DNA from: an uncultured Prevotellaceae bacterium | Lineage (GTDB): Bacteria > Bacteroidota > Bacteroidia > Bacteroidales > Bacteroidaceae | Assembly: GCA_902779455.1 (NCBI GenBank) | Contig: CACZBS010000005.1 | Coordinates: forward strand, 62,001 to 126,000 | Direction of reading: 5' to 3' | DNA length: 64,000 nucleotides | In this document: positions 7,621 to 17,900 of the stretch, one piece after another | How positions within the stretch are numbered: the stretch's first letter is position 1 | How the letters are laid out: the number at the start of each line of letters is the position of its first letter | Program-made: the position numbers and the translations under genes | Notes under the pieces: generated by a model | The model's input: only the letters and a program-made list of their open reading frames with translations | Told to the model about the DNA's origin: nothing | Database searches by the model: none

Positions 7621-9108
7621 TTATCTCACGACATGCTTGTCGGTGCGGACGGTGCCGTCGGCGAACGTGGTCCTGCGGATGACCAGGCCCTTGGTGTCAG
7701 GGGCGACGGGCCGGCCGAGGGCATCGTAGCAGTCGGTGCGGAGGACGGGCTGCTGCGCATGGGCGTCGGCAATGCCTTCGGTGGCGATGTCGTACCAGAC
7801 GAGGTTGGAGCTGTTGACGACGTCGCCCACGCGATAGAACACCTGCACGCCGATGCGGTCGGTGATGTCGGTGTAGCTCTGGAAGGTGTGGCTGGTGCCG
7901 CTGACTCGGATGGTCTGGCCGTCGGTGTAGTTGTAGGGGATGTCGGTCTGGCCGTCGGGCGTGACGAGCTGCTGTCCGTCGATGAAGACGTTATAGTACA
8001 TGTTGTCCTGGTTGATGTAGTGGCCATCGACGTCGGCGGCGGGCATGTTGATGGCGAAGAGCCCGAAGCCGAAGCCCTCGATGATGCCCGACCAGCTGAC
8101 CACCTGCGGGTCGGCCGGCACGGCGGGCTGCTCGTCGTAGGGCACGAGGCGCACCTTGTCGAAGTCGGCATACTGCTCGCCGAGCGCGTCGCGGCCTGCA
8201 TTGACCAGGAAGAGGTCGTCGCAGCTGAACGAGCGCGTTGCGGCGTCGTAGGCGAAGACGACGGCCTCGGCCTCCGTCAGCTTGATGTTGTTCACGGGCC
8301 ATTCGCCGAAACCGGGAATCGTGATGATCTCGACCGAGCCCTCGGCGGCCTGCAGCCAGACGTAGCGCCCCATCTGCTCGTCGGCACCGAGGAACTGGCC
8401 GTTGGGACACGTGAGACGGTCGCCGTCGAGCGTGCCGTGGATCCAGCTGTCCTTGGCCCCCGTGGGGTTGGCGATGAAGACATCGGCGCCGCTGAAGGCC
8501 ACGTCGACGGTTTTCGACTGCGGGGCACCCTCCGTTTCGTAGCTCATCTGGTAGGTCTGGTGGCGGGCATCGGCGGGCGGACATAGCGTCTGCTCTCCGA
8601 TGGGGCGGATGGTGATGCCGTACTCCACGTAGCTGGTGGTGCGGCCCTCGGCGTTGCATATCGACAGATAACCGCCGTCGGTCTGGGTCAGCGTGCCGTC
8701 GGCATAGCTGAAGATGAGGTCGGTGGCGGCGGGGTCGACGGCCAGCGACTGGCCCTTCTGCACCATGCGATAGAGGTAGTAGGTGACGCCCTGCTCAGTG
8801 GTGAACACCTGCGGGGTGTGGAACACGACCTGCGTGCCGTCATCGCTGAGCTCGCCCTCCATCCAGACGCCTTTGCGATAGTGGGTGATGGGGTCCTGGA
8901 TGTAGAACTTACGGCCGTCATTGACGACGTGGGCCACGATGCCCGTCTGTTCGAAGCGTGAGATCTGACCCGTCGCGTAGTCGGGCACCATGCCCTTCGA
9001 GCAGTATTCCATGCCCTCGAGCAGTGTGCCGTCGGGCGTTGTCGTGATCTGAGCGTCGGCCATGGTGCAGAGCAGCAGGGCCAGCGCCGTGAGGATAGTT
9101 TTCTTCAT
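7621..9108 (-). CDS. Secreted protein of unknown function with degenerate C-terminal tag
   Basis: 495 residues. ATG at 9108 is chosen because it opens a clear signal peptide (MKKTILTALALLLCTMADAQ); upstream in-frame codons give no signal sequence. The mature part is beta-rich and repeatedly mentions short Trp/Tyr motifs (MYCS..VPDYATGQISRFEQTG, FTTEQGVTYYLYRMVQKG), typical of extracellular beta-sandwich folds, but no named domain is recognised. The tail is a degenerate version of the shared sorting-like motif (CYDALGRPVAPDTKGLVI...KHVVR), with 8 extra residues before the basic end. It follows the C10 peptidase gene by 19 bp on the same strand and could be co-expressed with it. Confidence 0.6.
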   Translation of the reverse strand: MKKTILTALALLLCTMADAQITTTPDGTLLEGMEYCSKGMVPDYATGQISRFEQTGIVAHVVNDGRKFYIQDPITHYRKGVWMEGELSDDGTQVVFHTPQVFTTEQGVTYYLYRMVQKGQSLAVDPAATDLIFSYADGTLTQTDGGYLSICNAEGRTTSYVEYGITIRPIGEQTLCPPADARHQTYQMSYETEGAPQSKTVDVAFSGADVFIANPTGAKDSWIHGTLDGDRLTCPNGQFLGADEQMGRYVWLQAAEGSVEIITIPGFGEWPVNNIKLTEAEAVVFAYDAATRSFSCDDLFLVNAGRDALGEQYADFDKVRLVPYDEQPAVPADPQVVSWSGIIEGFGFGLFAINMPAADVDGHYINQDNMYYNVFIDGQQLVTPDGQTDIPYNYTDGQTIRVSGTSHTFQSYTDITDRIGVQVFYRVGDVVNSSNLVWYDIATEGIADAHAQQPVLRTDCYDALGRPVAPDTKGLVIRRTTFADGTVRTDKHVVR

Positions 9109-9127
9109 AGTGATCGTCTGTGGTTTT

Positions 9128-10873
9128 TTATTTATGGTATTTCTTGCCGTTCTTGATGTAGAGTCCATGACGGGGCTCGCCGCTGAGCGGACGTCCCTGC
9201 AGGTCGTAGACCCCATTGTTCATTGTACATTGTTCATTGTACATTGGCAAAGCCCGAATTCCGCTCTCCTCGGGCACCTCCTGCTTGCTGATCGTGAGGT
9301 GGCCGTCGCGCTTGGTCATGCGCCATACGTTGTAGTTCTCGCGGCCGTCGTTGCGGGCCGGGAAGCGGACGTACTGGGGCATCGTCTTGTTGATGGCCTT
9401 CTCGTGCCAGGCCATGAGGAAGAGGTCGTAGTCGCCGTCGTCGAGCGCGTCGGTGATGCTCTTGTAGTAGGGCACCTCCATGGGCTTCCATCCCTTGAGC
9501 GAGCCGACGGGATCCTCGCCATAGGCCGTGTAGTAGAAGGGCTGGATGGGCGAATGGCCCGTGGCCACGTTCTGGATGCAGAGTCCGACGAGGCCGCGGA
9601 ACTCCTGGAAGTGGTAGTTGATGAGCGTGGGCAGACGGAGGGTGATGCTGTCGCCGTCGACGCTGATGGTCTCCTCGCCGTCCATGCACCAGTAGGCCTC
9701 GTAGGCGAAGTCCTGCTGGCCGGGGGCGGTGATGCCGGTGAGCATCGACTGCGACTCGACGTCGCGGCTGAAGTCGTAGCCCTGCATGCCGTAGGCCGTC
9801 TGATAGGTGGTGCGCGGCGTGAGGTTGAAGAAGTCGAACCATCCGTCGGCGTCGCCCGACCATCCCCAGTTGACGTGCACATAACCGTCCTGGGCGCGAC
9901 AGCCGTCGATGACGAAGGCGTGGGCGCCGTAGGTGGCGTCGGTCGAGGCGTAGAGCACGGGTCGCTGCTCAGCCAGCTCGTCGTAGATGGTCTGCAGCCA
10001 CGCGTCGTTGTTGCTGAACGTGCGGAATGAGCAGTGCAGGGCGGCCTCGTCGTAGCTGAAGTTGCTGACCATGCCGGCGGCGGCGTTCATCGTCGTGGCA
10101 CCGCTGCCCTGCAGGGCGTAGGCCATGCCCGAGGCCAGTCCGCAGTCGTACATCAGCGTGGCGACGGCGTCGGTGGTCGCGTCTTTTTTGTCGCTGGCCG
10201 AGGAGTAGGTGTCCATCATGTTGGCCCAGTCATACTCGCCCTCGATGCGCACGTTCTTCTTGTTGCCGTTCATCGTGTAGTAGCCCATGCCTTGGCCCTT
10301 GGCGGGATATTCGTGATAGTTCATCACCTGAGCCATGGCCGTGGCCACGCAGCCTGTCTGGGCGCGCCGCTTGGTCCACGTGTCGGCCACGGGGCATCGG
10401 TCGTTGTAGGGCGTATCCTGCGCCCAGCGCGACGTGACGAGCGGCTCGACGTTGCTGGCGGGCTTCGGGGCGGGCATGATGACGGGACGGTCGCCGCCGT
10501 TGAGCTGCTCGTCCATGGTCTGGCTGATGGTCTCGAGCCACCACCGCAGTCCGTCGGGCAGCTCGTTGCCCTCGATGGGCGCATCGGTCCAGCCGAGGAC
10601 GGGCGCAAAGGCGGCATCGCGACTGACGAAGACGACGGGGGATGCGAGAGGTGAGGTGGGAAGTGGCTGCGTCGTGAGCGCGTAGGCGGCCACCATGTCG
10701 GTGGCAACGATTTGCTGTGGCTTCATAGCCTGCTGCTGTCGCTGGCCGCGAGCCATGGCGCCGTAGAGGTGGTCCGTGGCGATGGCCTGCATCTCGCGCT
10801 CGCTGCGGGGCTGTGCCACGGCCGTGGCTGCCATTGCGCAGGCGAGCGATAACAGAATGATATGACGTTTCAT
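9128..10873 (-). CDS. C10 family (streptopain-like) cysteine peptidase
   Basis: 581 residues; ATG 10873 opens a signal peptide (MKRHIILLSLACAMAATAVAQ). Residues about 25-135 form a Spi-type propeptide (LGWTDAPIEGNELPDGLRWWLETI is in this region). The C10 protease core has nucleophile Cys175 in QTGCVATAMAQVMNYH, His318 in GAHAFVIDG and the oxyanion/Trp motif VHVNWGWSG. Family members such as SpeB and interpain are secreted zymogens that mature by self-cleavage and degrade host or dietary protein. A C-terminal region with a beta domain ends in the shared tail (VYDLQGRPLSGEPRHGLYI). A 28-nt heptamer block just before the tail adds MYNEQCTMNN in frame. It neighbours a second C10 gene upstream. 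Confidence 0.93.
   Translation of the reverse strand: MKRHIILLSLACAMAATAVAQPRSEREMQAIATDHLYGAMARGQRQQQAMKPQQIVATDMVAAYALTTQPLPTSPLASPVVFVSRDAAFAPVLGWTDAPIEGNELPDGLRWWLETISQTMDEQLNGGDRPVIMPAPKPASNVEPLVTSRWAQDTPYNDRCPVADTWTKRRAQTGCVATAMAQVMNYHEYPAKGQGMGYYTMNGNKKNVRIEGEYDWANMMDTYSSASDKKDATTDAVATLMYDCGLASGMAYALQGSGATTMNAAAGMVSNFSYDEAALHCSFRTFSNNDAWLQTIYDELAEQRPVLYASTDATYGAHAFVIDGCRAQDGYVHVNWGWSGDADGWFDFFNLTPRTTYQTAYGMQGYDFSRDVESQSMLTGITAPGQQDFAYEAYWCMDGEETISVDGDSITLRLPTLINYHFQEFRGLVGLCIQNVATGHSPIQPFYYTAYGEDPVGSLKGWKPMEVPYYKSITDALDDGDYDLFLMAWHEKAINKTMPQYVRFPARNDGRENYNVWRMTKRDGHLTISKQEVPEESGIRALPMYNEQCTMNNGVYDLQGRPLSGEPRHGLYIKNGKKYHK
9215..9242. repeat. Heptamer block inside C10 peptidase gene
   Basis: Four units alternating ATTGTTC and ATTGTAC, read in frame on the minus strand as part of MYNEQCTMNN just ahead of the C-terminal tag. 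Same unit family as 14833-14860. Confidence 0.9.
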
Positions 10874-10913
10874 GATTTTCGATGAGTATAAATGACTTGA
10901 GCGAATGAATGAA

Positions 10914-11010
10914 GTTAGAGACCCCACCCCCGACCCCTCCCCTTTGGGGAGGTCGGGTGGGGCTTGCTCCCCTCCCTTCAAGGGGAGGGGTCGGGGGTGG
11001 GGTCTGTAAC
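10914..11010. repeat. Dispersed element with C-rich/G-rich inverted ends, copy 2
   Basis: Starts GTTAGAGACCCCACCCCC, ends GGTGGGGTCTGTAAC. It lacks the 50-bp core seen in copies at 7338, 25819, 33296 and 44376, so it is either a deleted or a minimal form. It fills the gap between two C10 peptidase genes. Confidence 0.85.
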
Positions 11011-11032
11011 TTTCATCTATTCTTTGTTATGG

Positions 11033-14000
11033 TTACTTAGCAATAGATTTAATGACACTGCCGTCAGCACGGCGGATGATGACGATGCGTGGCTTAGCCG
11101 ACCGGCTGTTGCCGATTGGGCGGCCCTGCAGGTCGTAGCAGTCGGAAGTGAGATGTGAGAAGTCTGAAGTGAGGCGTGGCTGCGAGGCGATGCCCTCGGT
11201 GGAGCCCTCGACGATGGGAACGGCGACGCTGTTCTCGACGATGCAGTTGAGGTTGTCGGAGGCATCGTAGTTGGACAGCACGGCGACGACCTTCAGGTCA
11301 TCACGCTTCCACGACGGGTCAAGCTCGAAGCTGCAGGAGTAGTTGAGCGTCATGTCCTGAGAATAGGCGGGCTTCTCACCCCATGTGCTGTTGTAGGCGC
11401 GGATGACGTGCTGGTGCTTGAATCCGCTCACCACGCCGTTGTGGTCCTGCTGCTCGCGGGCGTCGATGTTGTCCTCAGTCAGATAGACCGTCAGCCGGCT
11501 TCCGGCCGTGCTGAACTGCTCGTCGTAGAGGCCGATGACACTGACACTGATGCGTCCGTCGGCCAGGGTGGCCGTGGCGCCGATCTGGGCGTGAGGCTCC
11601 TCGGCCATTGCGCCCTCGAGCATCTGGGCAAACTCCTTCTCGCTGCCCGGCCAGTAGATGGCCTGGCGGTTGCCGCTGGCGATCATCGAGTCGAAGTAGG
11701 GCTTGCGGTCGATCATCCAGGCGGGGGCGAAGGTCTGGCCGCCCTCGTTGAAGAACCATGTGTAGGCCTCGTCGCAGTCCTGCGTGAGCCAGTCGGTGCC
11801 GAAGGCCGCGTGGTGGCAGACGATGTTGACGCGCTCGCTGACGGCAGGCATCATCTGCAGGGCCGTGTGCATGGTCTCGGCACCGTCGGGACAGTTGGGA
11901 CAATTCTCGGTGGTGAACTCCTCGAGTAGCACCTGGCGCTCGAAGCGCATCGTGGCCTCGGCCGTGTTGTTGCCGGCATTGGCGTCGGTGCCGCCGTCGA
12001 TGGCAGTGATGGCGACGGTCAGAGGTGAGAAGTGGGAAGTGAGAAGTGAGAGGTGTGTGATGACGCTCACCGTCAGCGTCTTGCCACTGGCGACGGGCTG
12101 GCTGACGTGTGTCGTCACGTCGTCGAGACCGTCAGCACTTATCGTGATATCGAAGCCGTTGACATCGCTGGTGCCCATGTTGGCCACGTCGGCCGTCAGC
12201 TTATAGGCCGTCGGACCCGCGTTGAGGTCGGGCGACAGCGAGGCCGAGCGCAAGGCCAGGTCCCACTGGGCCAGCATCGTGCCGCTGACCACAGCCTCCA
12301 GGCTGACGGCACCCTCGGTGCTGATGTCCTGCCACGTGGCGTCGCTGTTCTTCTTGAAGAAGGCGGTGCCGGCGGGCGTCGTGCCGACGATGGAGACGGC
12401 GTTGGCCAGTCCGGTGTGGTGGTAGGTGTAGCCTATGTAGAGGCCCTCGTCCTCCTTGATGATATAAGGCGTGTCGAGGCTCACCTCGTTCCATCCCTGC
12501 TGCACGCGAGTCTGCTTGCGGTTCAGCTTTCCTTCGGCCAGGTTGTCGCCGTCGAGCGACGTGCGCACCCATACCGTCAGTTCGTCGATGTTCAGGCGCG
12601 TGGCCAGTCCGGCGCGGATCTTTGTGATCTCGGCGCCGCCCATGCCGCCCAGCATCGACGCGGGAATATAGATGGCGGCCGACACGTACTCGTTGCCCAT
12701 GTCGCCGAACGTCGACTTCGTGGCGACCTCGCCACCACAATAGCCCAGGTTGAAGCTGCTGGCGGCATCGTCGCCGTCGTTGAGGCCCTTGGGACCTCCG
12801 ACGACGGTGAGCAGGGCGTCCTCGAAGCGCACGTCGTCGCCCTCGACCGTGCCGCGCTCGCAGTGGATGACATACTGGCCGGCAGGCGATGTCGGCGTGG
12901 CCTCGCACCAGAGGCGCGGCACGCCCTTGACGCGCTGGCCCAGGATCTCGAAGTAATAGTCGTCGACGTCCTCGCCATACTGGCGGGTGATGTCGCGGGC
13001 TCGGATGAGCGTGCCCACCTCCGTGACGTTGTCGCTGCGGAAGAGCTCGCGCCAGCCCTCGGCCCGCTCATAGTCGGCGCGGCTGCCTGCGGGCAGGTAG
13101 AGCATCAGGAAGCCCGGGTCGACGCCGTCGAACGTGTCGTGGTCGACTTCGGCCGGCACGTTGCCCAGCAGGTGCAGCTCGCGCATGATGAGCACGTCGG
13201 CCAGGGCGCGGCTGCCCATCACCTGGAGCGAGGCGGGCAGCGTGACGATGCGCACATACTTGCAGCCCTCGAAGGCATGGTCGTGCAGGCGGACGACGCC
13301 GTCGGCCACCGTGACCGTGTCAGGGGCGGTGGGCAGCACGGCGATGACCTCGGACATGTCGGGCGTATAGACCACGCCACGGCTGAGCACGTAGCCCTGG
13401 CCGTCGCCTTCGGGGATGCTGAGCTCGTTGAGGTTGGAGCATCCGGCCAGTGCGCCGTCGCCATAGAAGCGGATGTTGGCGGGCAGGATGAGCGTGCGCA
13501 GGTTGCTGCAGCCATAGAAGGCATGAGGGGGCAGCAGGTCGCCCTCGAGCGTGGCGCCGCCGAGGTCGATGCTGCTGAGCTCGCGCATGACGGCCAGTGC
13601 GTGCAGGTCGTCGGCATTGAGCGGACCCGTCACCTCCACGGCGCTGAAGCGGGCGGCATCGCCCACCATCGTGCGGACGGCCTCCAGCTCGTCGCCCAGC
13701 ATGCCAGGCTCATCGACGGTGATGACCTGCGTCATGCCCTTCGCCTTCTGCGGCGGGCAGATGCCGAGGATCATCTCCTGAGCCTTCGAGAAGTGATAGA
13801 TGCGCGGATTGAGGATGCTGACGTCGTAGTAGCCGTCGAAGCGGCCGTGCCAGCCCCAGTTGACGTGGACCAGTCCGTCCTCGTTGTAGCCGTCGACGAC
13901 GAAGGCATGTCCGCCCTGGTCGTCAGCATCGGCGGCGGCATAATAGACGGGTCCCACGTCGCTCAGTTCCTGGAGCAGCATGTCGCACCATTGCTGTTCG

Positions 14001-14914
14001 GTGTAGTTCTCCGACATGCCGAAGACGTCGTTGCGCGAATAGAGCGTGGCTGTCGTGATGCCGAAATATAGCTGCAGTCCGTTGACGGCGTCGTCGCTGA
14101 TGGCGCCCGAGAAGTCGATGCCGTACTGCATGATGGCCATCATGCCCATGGCGTGGCTGAGCTCGCTGACGGCGCGTGCCTCGGCCTCGGTGTAGTTGCC
14201 CGGGGTGTAGGTGTTGCGCATGTTGGCCCAGTCGAAGTGACATTGGGAGAAGTCGAAGTGATAGTCAGTGCCCGTGGCCGAGCCGTAGGGCACGCGCAGC
14301 GTGGTGGTGCCGTGGCCCGTGGAGGGCCACTGGTGGTAGTTCAGAATCTGGGCCGTCGCCGTGGCCACGCAGCCTACGACGCAGTGGCGCGGATAGAGCT
14401 CCTGGTCGGGCAGCATCGGACAGGCGTTGTTGTAGGGCTCCTCCTGTCCCCACTCCGTCGAGAGCAGGGGCCGCACGAAGGGCTGCACGCGACTGGTGTT
14501 GGGGCGGACGATGCGGGCCGTGGTCTGCGTGGCGACGTAGTAGTCGGCCGCCTCGCTCATGGCATCGAGCCACCAGCTGAACCCTTCGGGCAGGTCGTCA
14601 GCGTCGTACGACTTGTCGCTATAGCCCACGACGGCCGGCAGCACGTCGTCAGCCGTGACGATGGCGAATCCGCCCTCCTCGTAGCCTACGATGCTGAGGC
14701 TGGCGCCCTTCTGGGCCAGCTTCGTGAGCTGCCCCTTGCGCGGTGCCTTGTGCATGGCGGTGCGCTGGCCGTTGATGGCCTCGGCGGCGGCCTGCATCAT
14801 CTGGGCCTCGCTGCGCGGCAAGGCTTGTGATAATGTACAATGAACAATGAACAATGTACAGAGGGCTATGAGCTGCGAGCAGCGAGCGGTAAGCTTTGTG
14901 TATGTTGTCTTCAT
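11033..14914 (-). CDS. Multidomain C10 peptidase with BspA-type LRRs and Omp28/thioredoxin-like domain
   Basis: 1293 residues; ATG 14914 opens the signal peptide. Residues 30-150 are the Spi-like propeptide; the C10 core has Cys182 (VVGCVATATAQILNYH), His336 (GGHAFVVDG) and VHVNWGWHG. Residues about 450-650 hold BspA-type leucine-rich repeats (AFYGCSNLRTLILPANI, AFEGCKYVRIVTLPASL). A beta-sandwich region with CARDB-like spacing follows, then about 990-1230 an Omp28-like segment with a CPNCPDG thioredoxin-type motif (about 1003-1009), and finally the shared tail (CYDLQGRPIGNSRSAKPRIVII). Each part is known alone; this combination is unusual. Three heptamer repeat blocks are in frame, one forming the signal-peptide core. 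It is predicted to be a secreted adhesive protease; the redox motif has no assigned role. Confidence 0.88.
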   Translation of the reverse strand: MKTTYTKLTARCSQLIALCTLFIVHCTLSQALPRSEAQMMQAAAEAINGQRTAMHKAPRKGQLTKLAQKGASLSIVGYEEGGFAIVTADDVLPAVVGYSDKSYDADDLPEGFSWWLDAMSEAADYYVATQTTARIVRPNTSRVQPFVRPLLSTEWGQEEPYNNACPMLPDQELYPRHCVVGCVATATAQILNYHQWPSTGHGTTTLRVPYGSATGTDYHFDFSQCHFDWANMRNTYTPGNYTEAEARAVSELSHAMGMMAIMQYGIDFSGAISDDAVNGLQLYFGITTATLYSRNDVFGMSENYTEQQWCDMLLQELSDVGPVYYAAADADDQGGHAFVVDGYNEDGLVHVNWGWHGRFDGYYDVSILNPRIYHFSKAQEMILGICPPQKAKGMTQVITVDEPGMLGDELEAVRTMVGDAARFSAVEVTGPLNADDLHALAVMRELSSIDLGGATLEGDLLPPHAFYGCSNLRTLILPANIRFYGDGALAGCSNLNELSIPEGDGQGYVLSRGVVYTPDMSEVIAVLPTAPDTVTVADGVVRLHDHAFEGCKYVRIVTLPASLQVMGSRALADVLIMRELHLLGNVPAEVDHDTFDGVDPGFLMLYLPAGSRADYERAEGWRELFRSDNVTEVGTLIRARDITRQYGEDVDDYYFEILGQRVKGVPRLWCEATPTSPAGQYVIHCERGTVEGDDVRFEDALLTVVGGPKGLNDGDDAASSFNLGYCGGEVATKSTFGDMGNEYVSAAIYIPASMLGGMGGAEITKIRAGLATRLNIDELTVWVRTSLDGDNLAEGKLNRKQTRVQQGWNEVSLDTPYIIKEDEGLYIGYTYHHTGLANAVSIVGTTPAGTAFFKKNSDATWQDISTEGAVSLEAVVSGTMLAQWDLALRSASLSPDLNAGPTAYKLTADVANMGTSDVNGFDITISADGLDDVTTHVSQPVASGKTLTVSVITHLSLLTSHFSPLTVAITAIDGGTDANAGNNTAEATMRFERQVLLEEFTTENCPNCPDGAETMHTALQMMPAVSERVNIVCHHAAFGTDWLTQDCDEAYTWFFNEGGQTFAPAWMIDRKPYFDSMIASGNRQAIYWPGSEKEFAQMLEGAMAEEPHAQIGATATLADGRISVSVIGLYDEQFSTAGSRLTVYLTEDNIDAREQQDHNGVVSGFKHQHVIRAYNSTWGEKPAYSQDMTLNYSCSFELDPSWKRDDLKVVAVLSNYDASDNLNCIVENSVAVPIVEGSTEGIASQPRLTSDFSHLTSDCYDLQGRPIGNSRSAKPRIVIIRRADGSVIKSIAK
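11145..11172. repeat. Heptamer block before the C-terminal tag of the multidomain C10 gene
   Basis: Four units GAAGTGA, GATGTGA, GAAGTCT, GAAGTGA; read in frame on the minus strand as LTSDFSHLTSD immediately before CYDLQGR. Confidence 0.9.
12022..12056. repeat. Heptamer block in beta-sandwich region of the multidomain C10 gene
   Basis: Five units of GAGGTGA/GAAGTGG/GAAGTGA type, read in frame on the minus strand as HLSLLTSHFSPLT. Confidence 0.9.
14833..14860. repeat. Heptamer block encoding a signal-peptide core
   Basis: Units AATGTAC, AATGAAC, AATGAAC, AATGTAC. On the minus strand they encode LCTLFIVHCTL, the hydrophobic core of the signal peptide of the multidomain C10 peptidase. Confidence 0.9.
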
Positions 14915-14924
14915 AGTCGTCGGT

Positions 14925-17900
14925 TTACTTGATGATTTTCTTTCCGTTGTAGATGTAGAGTCCCTTGGCGGGCTGGCTGACGCGACGTCCCTGCAGGTCG
15001 TAGAGGGCGTGGCCCGTGGCGGCTGGGCCGTTGACGACGGTTGCGATGCCGTCTGCATAGGCCCCGTCGCAGACGAGGATGTCGTCGATGAGGGCGCGAC
15101 TGCCGGCCTGGCCGGTGGCCTTGAACTTCAGCACCGTGTAGGGCTGGTCTTTCTGAAGCGGCACTTCGACCGTGACGAAGGACCACTTTGAGGGCTCCGA
15201 AGCGGTGCTGTGCAGGGCGCACAGGGGCACTTCGTTTCCGTCGGGACGCCATGCCACGACATCGAGCGACGCACCCTGCAGCTTATGCCAGAACGAGAGC
15301 TGCGGCTGGCGCACGCCGATGAAGGTCAGGCGCTGGGTGCCATACGTGCTGCCGTCCCCTTCGTCGTAGGGCACGAAGAGCAGCGAGCCGGCATCCTCGC
15401 CAGCGGCATCCTCCGTCGTGGGGTTCCATGAGCGCAGGCCGCTCTGCTCCACCCAGAAGCTGTTCTTGGCCCGTCCCATGGCGAACGACTCGCGATAGGG
15501 CAGGGTGAGGGGCATGCCCGTGGCCATCTTGGCAGCGCCCTCGCGGCTTGAGCCGGCGACGTTGCGCGCCACGATGAGATACTTCACGATGTCAAACGCG
15601 TCCGTATCGGCGTAGTCGGCCTCAAAGCTTCGCTCGCTGCCCTCATAGACGAGCTGCGAGCGCTGGCCCTGGGCATCGGTGGCATAGACCTCGTAGACGA
15701 CGTCGGCAGGGCGCACGTAGTAACCCCGCTGACCTTCCGTCTCAGTCTCGGCCCACTCGAAGCGGACGCGACGGCCGAGGTCCTCGGTGCGGCTGACCCT
15801 GGGCGCCTTGGGGATGTCGACGCCCACGTAGACGGAGTCCTGCTCGGCCCGCTGGCCGCGGCCGGCCTCGTTGTAGGCCACGATGGCATAGGCATGATAG
15901 CCGTTCGAGGGCTGCTCGTCGACGACGGTGTAAGCGGTGTTGACCTCAGGGGCGTCGATCGTGGCGATGAGCGCCTCGTCGCGCAGCACCTCCACACGGG
16001 TGAGACTCTTCAGCGGCTCCGCGCCGATGGTGAGGGCGGGCGTGGTGAAGGTGATAGTAGCCTTCAGTTCACCCTCCTCGCCAGCGATGATTCCATTGCA
16101 TGAGGGGGCCGCGGGGGCCTCCTGCGAGGTGGCCACGCGGACGGCGACGTCGTCGAGATAGAGGGCCGCGCCCTGGTTGCGTGTGGCATGGAAGCCGATG
16201 CAGAAGGTGCCGTCCTGCATGACGGTGAACTCGCGGGTGAAGGTCTTATATTCAGTATTGGTGATCGTCTGCTCAGACAGCAGGGGCGTCGTCATGGCCT
16301 CGGGCGTGGCCGTCTGGCCCATGCGCACCTCAAACTTCTCGGGCGTGGTGTCGTAGCCGGCCTTCATCTTGAACGTGAGGGCATAGAGCGTGTTCGCCTT
16401 GAGCTGCAGGGGCGGCGTGATGAGCCAGTCGTCAGTGGCGCCGTCAGTCTGGATCCACATCTCCTCGTAGCTCGTGCCCTGTCCCCAGAAGTTCATGTCG
16501 GTGTGCAGCTTCCACGTGAGCTCGCCCCAGCGGTCCTCGTCGTGGTTGACGTTGACGACGGTGAAGTAGTCCAGGTGGTTGCCCTCGCCGAACTGCTCCG
16601 TGAAGGGCACGCCGAAGCCGTCGCCCGCGATGATCTTGTTCGACAGGGCGCGCTCGCTGGGGGTGCCGTCGTTGAGGGCTACCACGGCGTAGCTGTATTC
16701 CTTCAGCGTGGTGATCTCAAGCTGCTCGCTGAAGGTCGTCGCGCTGAGGCCCTGGGCCACGAGCGTCTCCTCGCCGCTGACGATGCGCCAGACGTCGTAG
16801 GTCAGCGTGCCCAGATAACCATCGTTGACGCAGCCCGTGGGAGCGGTCCACGAGAGGGTGGCCAGGCCGTCGGCGTCCATCGTCAGCTCGACGTCGTCAG
16901 GCGTCAGCGGGGCGTCGGGGCCCACCCACTGCGTGATGGTGGCCGTCTGGCCCTCGCCGGCAGCGTTGGCGAATTTCACGGCGAAGGTGATTAGGCCGCC
17001 CTCGCTGAGCGTGATGGGCAGCGACACGTCGGCACCTGGCTGGGCCATGCCCGTGAGCGACTGCTGTCCGTCGCTTCCGTAGCTGACGGTGTAGGCCAGT
17101 TCGCCCTCCAGCGGCTGATGGTCGAAGGTCGTGGTGGGGGCCGTGAACGAGAGCGTGCCTGTCAGTGCATTGCCCTCGAACGTGGCTTTCAGGTTGGTGG
17201 CACGGCCTGGGGCGCCAGCCGCAGCGGGCTCGCCGACGATGATCATGCCGCCCAGATAGTCGTAGCCGGCAGGCAGCTGGCCCATGGTCGTGGCCTCGCA
17301 GCTCTGCAGGTCGATGGCGTAGATGCTGAGGGACTCGCTCCATCCCGACTGTGCGGCGAGGTAGAACTTGCCCGTGACGGGGTCGATCTCGCCCGTGGTG
17401 CGCCCATAGCCATAGATGCTGAGGCCAGTGCTGCCGACGACGGTCTCAGCGCCCGTCGTGGTGTTGATGCTGACGAGGTTGGCGTCGCTGTCGATGCCAT
17501 AGAGGTCGCCCATGCCCGTCACGCCCAAGGCCGCATAGCTGCGCTGCGGCGTGGCGATGTCGGTGCGGGTGAGGGTCTTGTAGTCGAGCGTGCCGAGACG
17601 GCCGTCGTCGAACAGGGCATAGACGGTGCCGTCGGCCCCGTTGGCCGTCTCCTTCAGGGCCAGCGAGCTGCTGACGTCGCGACTCGTGACGCTCCACGTC
17701 TTCGTGTCGACGGCGTAGAGGATGTAGCGGTCGGGAGTAAAGAAGCCCTGCTTGTAGTCCATGCCATAGATCGTGCCGTCCTGATAACCCGTGCCTTTCT
17801 GGAAGTAGAGCTCGGGGGCGGTCTTCTTGGCCGTCAGGGCCTTAGGGTCGCTGGCCGGAAATCCGTAGATGCCGTTCGACTCGCGATTGGGGTTGTCGAC

